Positions 10,510-21,096 of a stretch of 64,000 nt of DNA are shown one piece after another. Numbering within the stretch: position 1 is the first letter of the stretch; each line of letters opens with the position of its first letter. The notes below the pieces were generated by a model. The model had not been told where the DNA came from, searched no databases, and saw only the letters and a program-made list of their open reading frames with translations. The stretch is from contig NC_085140.1 in NCBI RefSeq assembly GCF_024139115.2, positions 418,822,283 to 418,886,282 of the forward strand, read 5' to 3'. Position numbers and translations under genes: made by a program. The stretch comes from Armigeres subalbatus (taxonomy: Eukaryota > Arthropoda > Insecta > Diptera > Culicidae).

Positions 10510-12434
10510 GAAGACCTGACCTGACAAAATTTCCAAGCTGTCCTTTCCGAATATACGAGATCTTGGCAGCTTAAGATGAATATCTCAAATCTGAACAGGG
10601 ACTACCTATATGGTTTGATATGGAAAAGGTGTTGCTTGTAGCATACATTACTACACAAGTTACTACATGTTTGGTGATCTCGTTCCTTGTCTCATTCGTA
10701 ATATGGTAAACGTACTTAAGAATATATAAAAACATACCGATCGTTAAATGAAACATGCGTTATTCACTACATATATTTGCTTTCTATTCAATTCGTTCTT
10801 AGGCATCAATTGACAACATAGCGCGAGCGATCAATAATGATCTACTTATGCTGTAACGTTGCTATGCAATGTATTTTTTGCTCCGGATATTCAAAACATT
10901 GCTGATTACATTATTCAATAATCTAGATCTTCTTAAAACGGATTACCTCAATAAAAAGTTGTTCGTTTGTTAACTATGGACCCAACATATATTTTTTTTT
11001 AATCTATTGTCCGTTTGACAAATACAAGTTAATACTTCAATCAATCCACCCCAATCCAAAGCAGAAGAATTTCATTTTATAATCTCTAAACTTGAGAAGT
11101 TATTTTAAATAATGCTGTAAACATCGCTGTAGAATTAAACACACAAAAATCATTGATGATTTTGATTGTTATCCTTGATATCATTCATCGTTGATATCAT
11201 TCAAAACCTCATTAATAAAGATAATAAAAATAATAATCATTTCTCCCTCACTACCAGTGCCGCGAAAAGTTGATTTGCTCGTTTTCTCACTCCTTTCTTC
11301 ATTTTCGTGCCATCACTAATTTCAGAAAGAGTAGCCTTTATGGAACAAACAATCTATTCCTTACATGCAGTCGATGTGGTGGTATGGCTATAGTGACCGC
11401 ATCCCATTGTTGATGTTCTAGGTTCGAATCCCGTTGCGATCATAAAACTTTTGTAATTGCTTACCGAAAATTGAAAAGTGAGTGAGGCGTGTAAAAGTGA
11501 TGAAACGAAAAACTGAAATTTATCAAGTAGGCATGATTTTCGCTTATCTTCTAGGTTCGCTCTTCAAAAAAGAGGGATGGGAGAAAGATGTTTTTCGCTA
11601 CAAAGTCCGAGAAAAGATGCTCCTCCGACCCGAAAAACGCTTGATTTCGTCTCATCGAAACGAAAAGTACGAACCCTGGTTATTGATATTATGTGTTTAA
11701 TCTAATTTGATAAGTCCCTTATAAAATATATTGTTATCTTGTGTCATATAATCGTCATCTGACTAACGAAAATAGCTGAGTAATGATGACTTTGGCAAAC
11801 TGTTCGTTTATTGGAAAGCAAATTTTATATGATTTCAAATTTATTTGTAAAATTCTTCTGTATATTAAATCGCCTTATGTATAAATTTTACATATTTTAA
11901 ATAAAAACTTTTTTCAAATAAAAAGTTTTGCCAATAACATAAACAAAATATGGAAAAGTTGAAGTTTTCCTTCAAAAATGGATTTCGAAAACTCTTAACG
12001 TGAAAAATAATACAGCGCGTAACGTTTAATTAACGGAGAACGTTAACGATACCATTGATTAACGTTTTATGAAAATAAACGGAAAAATCGTTAATCATTT
12101 TCAACTAACAAAGCGGCTTTAATCGGCAATTATCCCTGATTACAACATTTTTGCCTGGCTGCATTGAGTTTTTATAAAGCAATGTTCGCCATTTCGATCA
12201 AAACTCGAGCAGTAGTTGCTCTAATTTCAAAACAATGAATGTAAAGTTAGTGAATATTTTTCATTTTATGCAATGTAAGAAAAAATAGACAATCAATTAT
12301 TTATATTGATCATGTTTATAGGAAGAAATTTCACTTTTTACCGACAACAGCCAAATTAATGAGAACGCCACCAGTGAATAAGTAACAGTGCATTAGTAAT
12401 TTCAGCATTTTTCGAGAAGGTTGTATTTGAATCT
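10510..12434. other. AT-rich intergenic DNA (unit A)
   Basis: No coding gene is seen. At 11,370-11,450 there is a tRNA-like stretch with a B-box match 'ggttcgaatcccg' (also 41,890-41,970 in unit B), possibly the head of an old SINE. The remainder aligns with 39,706-44,340 of unit B apart from the B-only insertions. Confidence 0.45.
11372..11452 (+). repeat. tRNA-like SINE head candidate (unit A)
   Basis: 'gtggtatggctatagtgacc' resembles an A-box region, and 'ggttcgaatcccg' 40 bases later matches the B box of polymerase III promoters. It does not fold as a complete tRNA by eye and is present in both units, so an old SINE head is more likely than a tRNA gene. Confidence 0.4.
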
Positions 12435-12585
12435 ATAAATTGTCTAAGGCAGCGGTTCTCAACCTTTTTCATGAGTGGTACCCCTTCAGACCTTTGCATT
12501 GCTTGAGGTACCCCTTGTTTTTTTTTTTCAATGAAAATTGAGCTATCATATTTCAAAATATTATTATTATTATTGGCTCATATTT

Positions 12586-13147
12586 GAACCGGTGCCAGCG
12601 AAAGTGATACATAAACCATTTTTATCAATTTTGAGTTTTTTACTATAACGGCTTCTATTTGCAAAAATCTAGTAAGGGAATTTTTAAAAAGTGATTTTTG
12701 GCAACTAAATCTGGAGATATGCACATTTTTTTTGTTATATATCACAATGGCCATTTCGTTGCCAGAAAAAGTGGTACATGTACAGTTCCACCCACTAAAA
12801 TCAGCTTATTTAAAAGATTTTTTTTGAATTTCAAGATAGTTTACTGCCGTTTAGAATGATTTGAAAAATGTACATGTACCACTTTTACTGTCAACGTTTT
12901 TCGGTTTCTGTTTCATTTTGTTCCCATTAATAGTGGTACATGTGCAATTTGTCTAATAAACTTGAAATTTATCATAAACTTTGCTTATTTTTCACTACTA
13001 TCTTTAGGCACATCAGGCATAACATGTTGGTACAGTTAAATTGCAAAAAATTGCAAATATGAATTTATTATTCGATGTGTTTGGGAATATGCGTCTCCTG
13101 AAAAATTTACTCTATGTAACTTGTTCCACTTTCGCTGGCACCGGTTC
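12586..13147. mobile_element. 562-bp MITE nested inside the hAT element
   Basis: The inverted termini are 'GAACCGGTGCCAGCGAAAGTG' at the left (at 12,586) and the reverse complement of 'GAACCGGTGCCAGCGAAAGTG' at the right (ending 13,147). The flanks share ATTT, consistent with a short target duplication. The motif 'agtggtacatgt' recurs several times inside. No coding capacity. Superfamily not assigned. Confidence 0.75.
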
Positions 13148-13504
13148 ATTTCAAAAAGTTTCATCGGGTTACCGACGAAATACTTAAAATTTAGATGTTG
13201 GTGTTCGATGAAAAATAAAAGTGTTTGATATTTAAAAAAACAGTTCTTGAAATAGTACTATTGGCCAGTACTGTGATATCACTATGTTTAGTGTTCCGTA
13301 ATAATGTACCAACAGAAAACAGTTCAGACAGTTCAGACGAAACCTTAGACGTGAAACGATACAAATAATTACCCACTGAGAAAGACACAATCCCCGAGTA
13401 AGACGTTCGGAAACGAATAAACCCGTTTCTATCAATAAAGAATGCGTAGCCGTAAAGTTAAATATAAAAGTTTCAGCCGATCTTGCATCAATAGTTCCTG
13501 AAAA

Positions 13505-13725
13505 TGATAGTCTTTCGCTTCACGACCACGGTGAAGTCGGCTGGGTTCAATTCCCGATCTGGGCTTGGAAGTTTTTCTTTTAAACTTTCCTAGGCTTAAG
13601 AGTTTCAATTCAACGTGTTAGCCTCAAAATATATGCATGCAAAAATAATAGATTGGCTGACATCGCAGTTAACAATAAACTTAACAGCTGATATTTGGAA
13701 ATGCCTTGATTCACATTAAGCCATT
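13505..13725 (+). repeat. Feilai-like SINE remnant inside the hAT element
   Basis: 'ggctgggttcaattcccga' matches the B-box region, and 'cgtgttagcctcaaaatat' followed by 'gcatgcaaaaat' matches the middle of the Feilai-type SINEs at 22,962 and 54,849. The head is partly lost and the tail is diverged. Confidence 0.6.
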
Positions 13726-14294
13726 GAAAAATAAAAATAAACTATCAAAACTCTTGGAAATTTTCGAAATTATGATTTTCATTAGTATCAGACAATATTT
13801 TGAGAATATGGGACTATGAGTGAAACTTTGGAATTCTGTACGAAATTCCAGGAATTAAAAGAATATCACTAGGTGTCCATTTCTGACATATTTTTTCTGA
13901 CATTTTTTTTTGTACTCCAAAGAAGTGTGAATTTTTGATGGATCTTTTAAAAATTAAGTTACTTGGGCTTTTAATTGAGAAACTTAAATTATAATACTAC
14001 GTCGTTTCTCTTGAACCTTCCATAACTCAGCGGAAATATGAATTGCAGAAGAAGATCATGCTGAATGTGACCAGATTGAAGAGGAGTCCCGGATTTGGTC
14101 ATGTTCTATGCCTAGGGAATCAAGTATGTAGGTATTTCGATTGTTCATTCACAAACCGATGTAGCAGAAATCTGATACTGAAGCTATGAAAGAATAGTTT
14201 CACATGGTAATTTAAGAGACGAAAAACGTTAGATCATGGCTTATTTTGGATAGAAATGGGTCACAATCATAGAACTTCTACCCCGGGCATCTAT

Positions 14295-14412
14295 TGTGCA
14301 GTACACTAGTTACGTAGAGAAGTTTTCGATTTTTTCATCCTCTTCCGCGCTCTACTTCTTAAGTATGAAGTGTAAGAAAATGACAAACCCTTACGTAATT
14401 AACGCATGGTCT
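14295..14412. repeat. decayed relative of the 149-bp MITE
   Basis: 'acactagttacgtagag' and, inverted, 'cttacgtaattaacgcatgg' resemble the termini of the MITE at 9,784-9,932. Much diverged, no clear target duplication. Confidence 0.4.
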
Positions 14413-15724
14413 CTATAAACTCCAGGACTCCAACTTTAAAGATTAAAGACAATTACGAAGTAAAAATTATGAATTAGTCAAGATACCGTCGTGCGGGACT
14501 TCTTTGAATTCTTGATTTCCTAGAAAAAAAAATAAACAAAAAATACCAAATTTGAAACAGAAACTTGTCATCCAACTATCAACAAGAAATTCGAATGATG
14601 ATAATGGTAATTTGATAAAAATATACGTTGTAATTCTTGTTTCAAAATGTCTAACCCCGATTTTTCAAATGACGATGCTTGTTATGTGCAACTGTTATAC
14701 ATGTTATGTTAAGTTAAGACTAATTCCAAAATTTGACTCAAGTAGCTCACCGCATGGACATGTATCCCACTTTGCTTATGCAAAAAAGAGGGCTCAATGT
14801 ATTGATGCCTAACGTCGGGCACCCATAAATATGCTCAACAGAAAATATTGATGCTGTTATATTTGGCAGATTAACGTCAAGTTAAGGTGATTATACAATC
14901 AAGCAAGGTGGTGAATTTCAAATTCACCACACGGTTTTCTACTCCTATTATCAAAAGTTCAAATCTAGCGTAATAATTTTCGTACAATGCTGAAATTAAA
15001 GTCGATTGTTCAGCACAAGTAAGCAAACGATCTACGGATGTTTCATCCCCATGGGCATTGTGGTCTTCTCAATTCGTGTTCTTGAAAAATCACAAGAAAA
15101 GGCACGTAGTTTCCAAGATGGCCGATTTGCGGCTTTGTTGTATAACCACCTTAACGGAATAGGCTGAAAAAAAACAGTCGTTAAGTGTATTCGAAAAAAG
15201 TTAATAACATTAGTATACTCTGCAATTTTAATACAACGTCCGCCATTACGCATTTTTGTCTCAGTTACCCCCAGAGACCAGCAAAGGTACCCCCAGGGGT
15301 ACATGTACCCCAGGTTGAGAACCGCTGGTCTAAGGTCAAGGTGAAAAGGCGTATTGCAGCTTCAAATAGGGCTTATTACGGACTTCGTAACCAGCTTAAG
15401 TCCCGTAGTCTGCAAACGAAAACAAAACTCGCGCTGTATACTACTCTGATTCTTCCGGTGCCTTTATACGGCCATGAGACATGGACGTTAAAGGAGGCTG
15501 ATCGGAGAGCTCTCGGAGTGTTTGAGCGTAAGGTGCTGCGGACAATACTCGGCGGTAAACAGGAGAACGGTATCTTGCGGCGTCGCATGAATCACGAATT
15601 TTACCAGGTGTATAAAGGGCTGGATATTATTAAGCTTATACAACACGGCAGACTACGGTGGGCTGGTCACGTTGTTCGTATGCCGGAAGAACCCAGCTCA
15701 TCAAGTATCAAGTAAATAAATTGT

Positions 15725-16210
15725 TTAAATATTTTCTTTTGAATATAATGATGTCCCTGAGAAGAATCGATTTAAGCCGATACAAATATTAAATTTATTT
15801 TATGTCCGAAAGCTCTTGAAATGTACGAGGGGGGAATAAAAAAAATAATAAGGAAACGAAAAGAAGTCTAAAATGCAATTATTCCATGGAAAATTCAAAA
15901 TTTTAATGGAAAATGATAGTAAATAATGTTTAGAAAAAATCAAAGAATATGAATATTTGGAACATATTTATCCAGTAGTGAATTTAGGACAAAATTTAAA
16001 TAATTAGAAAAGTACTGGAACTTATTTTTGTAGAAATTTCTGTTTTTCTTTTTGGAAAGGGCTGGTTTTGCTGATAAACTCTAAGTAAACTGTTGAATCC
16101 ATAACACCAAAGTACTGCTAGAATTATAAGCTTTTGTTTAAGTCAAGTATGAAACTCAAAATGGTTGAATCAATGGGGGCAATGGTCAGATGTACTTCTG
16201 ATGTGTTTTT
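15725..16210. other. AT-rich intergenic DNA (unit A)
   Basis: No gene. Shared with 44,800-45,170 of unit B, which additionally has a 421-bp palindromic MITE just before it. Confidence 0.4.
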
Positions 16211-16224
16211 TGAACATAGTGGTT

Positions 16225-16530
16225 TCATGACGTTCTTGCATAGGCTCGGAATTGCAGACTTTCCGGACTATATACGGAATACTTAGGTGACGTCTGAAGT
16301 AGAATCGGTGAATCGCTGAAGCACGCCATATCAGCACGTCCACGATCCAAAAAATATTGGAATCCCATGCTACTTGTTAGCAGCATAGATACGACCTCGG
16401 ATAAACCCGTAAAGAGGATGCAATAGCTCATGGACGATGATTGCTGCCTGGGCGCTTCCCGACCCCCACACGATCTGAGATGTCTTCTCAGGCGTCTGGT
16501 TGCAGATTTTCGTTTACCTTATTCCAAGCA
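16225..16530 (+). pseudogene. R1-type LINE, decayed 3' end (unit A)
   Basis: Plus-strand reading with frameshifts gives 'FLHRLGIADFPDY', then a segment like 'AEHVMFACPRFE', then 'MLLVSSIDTT-DKPVERM'. This is the same order as the C-terminus of the intact R1-type ORF2 near 25,600-25,800 and 57,490-57,700. It is a separate, older insertion of that family. The unit B copy is 45,185-45,500. Confidence 0.7.
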
Positions 16531-17123
16531 AAGGTACGATACACTAAAAATAACCTTGCTTTTTGAGAGTTATAGTTCCAATTGATTTATGGGAAATAAA
16601 ACATTCTTCCAAACAGTTTCAAAATAAATCTCTATTGCTTTGTAAAAATAGCTAAATAAATATAATACAATACATAGGCAATGTTGGTTTCCTTCTGAGC
16701 CCCATATACATGTGGTATTTATAAAGTGGGACGGATTCCAGCGCTTGCTTGCAGATTTCGTCTCCGCTCTTACGTGACAGGTGACAGGCCTACGTCACAC
16801 TGTGGAATTGCTGTTGGTATCGGATTTCGATGGCGTCGTCGATGGGACTCAACATTCAGAATTCAGTTGTGAGGCCACCAGGTCCGAGCTGTGAAACGTT
16901 GATATCGGTTGATGAATACTTGCAAATCTATGCGATCTCTGCTAATACGTACCTAGTATGGAATCTTTTTTTTTTACAAGGGAGAATGCATTTACACACT
17001 AACCCAGTACACGTGCATTGTAGTTGCCAAACTACCACACGGAAGTATACTGGAGTGTCGGACTCGACCATACCGGTAATACCGACTAAACTCCCTTGGC
17101 TCCACCATCGTTTCCCCCAGGAA
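16531..17123. other. unassigned DNA (unit A)
   Basis: The 112-codon open frame at 16,830-17,168 has a frame break in the unit B copy and no recognisable domain. I see no gene. Confidence 0.4.
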
Positions 17124-17375
17124 CTACCTCCCAGTACTACTTCTGGGGGAGAAGTATGGAACATCTAATACGTAATAAGTATCACTACCGTATAACATTG
17201 CAGATTCCACGTTAGAGTTGAGTATTCGAGATTTGGTGCATTGCCCACCCAACGTTGACTGGCTTTGATTTTCGTCCTTCTTCACTATTTGCCCGGCTAC
17301 CGTGGAGTTGGAGTTGTTCACGTCCAATGATTCGGTGTTGTTGATGTTGATGAGGGGAGCGTTCAACCAGGTCAT
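17124..17375 (-). pseudogene. LINE thumb-region fragment, inverted (unit A)
   Basis: Minus-strand 'KSRILNSNVESAMLYGSDTYYV' region (split here: KSRILNSNVESAML, then YGSDTYYV) resembles the '-NSNV-SVLLYG-ETW-' block found after the palm of many non-LTR reverse transcriptases. It lies opposite in strand to the other parts of what may be the same LINE relic at 18,414-19,010. The unit B copy is 46,078-46,329. Confidence 0.45.
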
Positions 17376-18413
17376 TCAGTTTACTCCACTGTTGCGCTAG
17401 TTCTGCAGTTTTGTCATCTGGGTCGAGGTAGTGGTGGGTTGCTAGAGTGGCCCATGATGTCGTCGATTACTATGGACAACAGCAACAGAGATATAATACA
17501 TCCAGCCATGCCTCACTTTAGCGATTATATTGTGCTGGACTCTGGATTTTGTTTATACCTCCTTGCTTCTAGAGACGCCCCTCAGTTTTGCGTGATTCAG
17601 ACGACCGAAGGATTTTCGGTAGTCAATCAAATGATCACTCACATGATCATCCGGGCGGAATCTTGCCTGCTGCCGTCGTCTGCAGCCAACAGCGTTTGAC
17701 TTACTTCTCTAGAACCGCTTTTAATTGTGAGAACTAGTATTTGGTTCTTCTGGAAATGGATCACCTGAAAATGGCGACCTTGCCTTCTTCTTGAGTCCGT
17801 AATAAACGCTTTTAAATGGGTAAGATCCGACCACGAATTTCCAGCTTTCAGCGGTAGGAGAATTCACTCAGGTGTCGATTCACCATAGATCAACTAGAAG
17901 ATCTAGCAGTGAAGAGATCGTTCGTTGAAGAATATGGAACTCAAGTAGTGGATGTTCTGGAAGGTGGCAGCGTAGAATAGAAATGGGCGGCAAAGAATAC
18001 TTTTATCAAAACCGGCGAGATCAACTTGGATGAGCTGCGCACTCAGTGAATAGAATAGATTACAGATGTAACCGGACTGGAGATTGAGAAGCGTATAGAA
18101 TCAAAGGCTGAGCAACGGGAAGAATCAGAGGAGTAAAGTACGAGTCCCGTCTACGGTATGTATCTCTGTAAGTGGGAGTCGGGCGTTGCTGCAGACAGGA
18201 CAGGCTGGCGTGGGTGGACATCCTGGCCGATGAAGAAAAGATGGCTGCAACAACCGAAGATTATCGCCTCAATAACTCACTGACTTGGAAAGCTGAAATG
18301 TTGGTTCGATCACTTCGAACAGCTGCTTATAGTCTCTACTGCGTTCTTCGAAAAACAGCCATCCGATGCAGGAAATCTAAAGGGGCTCCAAGATCGATCG
18401 GTAGTCGGCGGAG
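17376..18413. other. unassigned DNA between LINE relic pieces (unit A)
   Basis: About 1 kb almost identical to 46,330-47,380. Short open frames exist but carry no domain I recognise. They may belong to the flanking LINE relic. Confidence 0.35.
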
Positions 18414-19010
18414 GTGACCCTATGCTGTCTGAATCTCAAAGATCTGTTATGCGCCCAGGGATGCAAGGGATGTTCAAATAGGGTCAGAGCTTTGTCTGAC
18501 CTCATTCTGGTAGTCGTTGATGTGAGGCAAGGATGCATTTCATCTGCACTATTACTTCTCAGCATAATCGAAGAGATCTTGGTGGGTGCGATTGACCGTG
18601 TATCATACCTTGAGCTGCTTTGGTTGTTATTGTTGTGGAACATCTAGACGACTCTGGTTTGGCTAATGAACACGAAACGCTATATTAGTATTGCGATGCT
18701 CTTTTGTGTGTGCTTAACAAGCTGACCGTATGTTTTTTTGCGGCGGTCCACCAGGTGGTTGAGTGTCAACGGAAATAGCCCCTCAAACTTTGCAGTAGCC
18801 AGGTGATCGGAGGACTTCAATGTCTTGACAGTCTGATATCATAGATGACAAAAGTGGGATTTTTTTTTGGGCCTCCTTCGCGAGTTTTTGAAATATTCGG
18901 TGTCCCAACCGGATTGATCCATGAACTAAAAAGCCATCAAATACCGATAACAATAGATGTTCGAAAACGTGGATGGAAATGGGTCGGCCATATATTGCAA
19001 GGTGCTTAGA
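18414..19010 (+). pseudogene. decayed non-LTR reverse transcriptase relic (unit A)
   Basis: 'DVRQGCISSALLLLSIIEEIL' region (VRQGCISSALLLL visible) resembles the conserved RQGC-SPLLF block of non-LTR reverse transcriptases. About 350 bases later 'IDVRKRGWKWVGHILQG' resembles the '-RRW-W-GH-LR-' C-terminal motif of LINEs. Stops and frameshifts lie throughout. In unit B the LTR retrotransposon has inserted inside the codons for the ITIDVRKRG stretch. Confidence 0.55.
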
Positions 19011-19711
19011 CGGAATCTGTAAGTATAGGATATAGAATATTTATGCCGATAGAGATATATGTTCGTATTTTCATTTAAAATACTCTTGGGACACAATAAT
19101 GGTCTATAAATGATATATTTTGTATCAAGATAAAAACAGTGATGCATAAAGTTCAAAATTTATATACATAATAAAAAAAAATATTTTCGCCCCCTATTTT
19201 GGGAAAGTTGAAGGGGGGGGGGGGTGACATAAAATAAATTTAATATTTGTATCGACCTTATGTTCAATGACTATCAGCAACCTCTAGTTTGCGCTATTGC
19301 CAGCCGACACTACTCCACCATCGATGACCGCCACTGATGCCGCTGCTGCCACCCGGGTGGAACCGCTACCGGACGCCGTTGACTGACCTCCTCAAAATCT
19401 CGATTGGAAATGACGCGCGCGTCCGAAACACGGGTCCTTTTATATACAAAGAAAATGAAGCGATGAGCCGAAATACACGTATCTTACATCTATCTGATGT
19501 GTGTTCCAGAACTGACTATATTTGAAATTTTTACTGAGTTTGGAGAGAATAGATGTTTTCAATAGTTTTCAATAGGTTGCTCAAGGCGCCGATGTATCGG
19601 GTGATGTGCGTAGTTCAAGTTGCATGGGCATTCTCGAGTTCCTTCGAAACGCGCCGAAAGTTTCTGTAAAGTGATGTTTTTCGTGTCTGCTATTCAACTT
19701 CGCTTTGGCCA

Positions 19712-20271
19712 GTAGGTAGCAACAGATTTGTAACAGAACTTGTTATTCTGTTATAGCAATTTTTTATAACAGCGGTTGTTTTAAAGCATGTACCATCACT
19801 CATTAGTAGTTAAAATAATAAAAATTGTAACCAAAACCTCTTCTTATTTATTAATTGAACAAAAATATAACTTTTTTTTCGGTGAAAATAAACATAACAC
19901 ATTATGTTATGACGATCATGAAATTTTCTTTCCTCCATCTTTGACAGAGAATTTTTAACTATTGAGAAATCGACTGTATATTTTTTGTATATTTTCGATT
20001 TTAAAGACGGCTACGCAGTCTTGAATTATTGAAACAAGATGTATATTTATCCGACGTTTCGACACGGGGATGGTGTATTTTTTTCCCCTGATGAAGACAC
20101 CATCCCCGTGTCGAAACGTCGGATAAATATACATCTTGTTTCAATAATTCAAGACTGCGTAGCCGTCCTTAAAATCAAAAAAAAAAGAATTTACAATAAA
20201 ATTATTGCAAGTTTTGTTATTTGTAACACATATTGATATAATTGTGATAAAATTTTGTTATGACTAACTGG
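19712..20271. mobile_element. MITE-like insert with hairpin centre (unit A)
   Basis: It splits the RTE fragment cleanly. Its ends are imperfect inverted repeats (left 'CCAGTAGGTAGCAACA', right complement 'CCAGTTAGTCATAACA'). The interior has several TAACA/TGTTA motifs and a long hairpin at 19,998-20,175. Unit B counterpart about 51,588-52,159. No coding capacity. Confidence 0.55.
19998..20175 (+). repeat. near-perfect palindrome with hammerhead-ribozyme-like core (unit A)
   Basis: Two arms of about 78 bases (19,998-20,076 and 20,099-20,175) are inverted copies around a 22-base centre. On the plus strand the right half reads CTGATGA (20,088-20,094), a GACAC/GTGTC stem with loop CATCCCC, then GAAACGTC (20,113-20,120). 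This follows the hammerhead order CUGANGA - stem II - GAAA - stem III - NUH with a minimal ACGU stem III. One extra A lies between CTGATGA and stem II, which is not canonical. Activity is not shown. Confidence 0.5.
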
Positions 20272-20742
20272 TCGGGAGGGAGTAATACGAAGGGCAGGGA
20301 TCGACATGAATGATAGGATTTTCACAAAGTCCGTTCAGCTATTTGGTTTTGCCGACGACATTGATATTACGGCACGCAACTTTATCGTACCTCAATCGAG
20401 GTCGTTGAAGAATTCGTGTACTTGGGATCACTAGTGACCTCCGGTAACAATAACACCAGAGAATTTGGATCTTCATCGTGGCAAGATATCGGGCATCAGT
20501 TGTTGGGAGAACCATCCATCGTTCACACCGCGAAAATCGGACGACTGAGGTGGGCCGGCCACGTAGCCAGAATGTTGGACAGTAAAACGGTGAAGTTGTT
20601 TCTCGACAATGATCCAACGAGCAAGGTGGAAGACGATTTGCAGACCCTTCGCAGACTGTGTGGTTGGCGATGTGCAATCATGCACCGACCTGAATGGAAA
20701 AAACTTGTATGCACTTCACAGGCCACTCCGGCTTTATTCTGA

Positions 20743-21096
20743 GAGTGCTTATAGTTTATGGAACAGTCTATATAAGCGTTTGAAATCTCGCCTAATTTCG
20801 TGATGGTCTTGAATTTCAAATTTTTTGTTCTACACTCTGTTCACACGATTATGCAATATGGATAACTTGATCTTCGGAGAATTAATACAAATAAAACACG
20901 TATAAAATTAGAACTATTATTTAAAAAAAAAATAAAGAAATTACCTTTTAAAAATGATTCATCCTAAACGTGTTATTTAGGTTAAATAATGACCAAGACA
21001 TCATTTCATTTGTGTATGAGATCTTATTTTTAAACCCAGCCTTGTTTTAAATAAACTAATGATTAATTATTACATTACATGAAATCTGGACAATTT
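20743..21096. other. 3' flank of the P450 body (unit A)
   Basis: AT-rich DNA directly after the stop codon at 21,097 on the minus strand, so it should hold the 3' untranslated region and polyadenylation site. AT-rich AATAAA-like strings occur but none is decisive. Confidence 0.4.

Larger units (their letters stand above)
12450..15327. mobile_element. non-autonomous hAT element nested in the RTE copy
   Basis: The terminal inverted repeat CAGCGGTTCTCAACC occurs at 12,450 and inverted at 15,313-15,327. It is flanked by the perfect 8-bp duplication GTCTAAGG (12,442-12,449 and 15,328-15,335). Both the 8-bp duplication and the 'CAG-GTTCTCAACC' end are typical of hAT transposons. The 2.9-kb interior holds no transposase frame, so it needs a helper. 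It carries a 562-bp MITE, a SINE remnant and a MITE relic. Confidence 0.9.
12444..15715 (+). mobile_element. 5'-truncated RTE LINE copy, split by a hAT element, unit A only
   Basis: A 9-bp direct repeat ATAAATTGT (12,435-12,443 and 15,716-15,724) brackets the insertion; unit B has the intact site ('tctataaattgtttaaat', about 44,321). The element itself is only 12,444-12,449 plus 15,336-15,715, encoding the RTE thumb and C-terminus ('LILPVPLYGHETWTLKEAD', 'FERKVLRTILGG', 'GRLRWAGHVVRMPEE'). The 3' end carries a short repeat (ATCAAGT). The middle is the hAT element 12,450-15,327. Confidence 0.85.
19590..20742 (+). pseudogene. RTE-type LINE fragment interrupted by a MITE (unit A)
   Basis: 19,590-19,711 matches the RT region of the plus-strand RTE at 6,480-6,600. 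After the inserted repeat, 20,272-20,742 continues with 'VQLFGFADDIDITAR' (intact FADD box), 'EEFVYLGSLVTS', then jumps to 'QLLGEPSIVHTAKIGRLRWAGHVARML' and the C-terminus. Internal deletions make it non-functional. The unit B copy is 51,478-52,630. Confidence 0.75.

Noticed and set aside
11372..11452. A functional tRNA gene
   Set aside because: Only the B box is convincing; no complete cloverleaf could be drawn. The Feilai heads likewise were treated as SINEs and not as tRNAs.
16830..17168. 112-codon open frame as a host gene
   Set aside because: The unit B copy is frameshifted after codon 90 and there is no domain or splice context.
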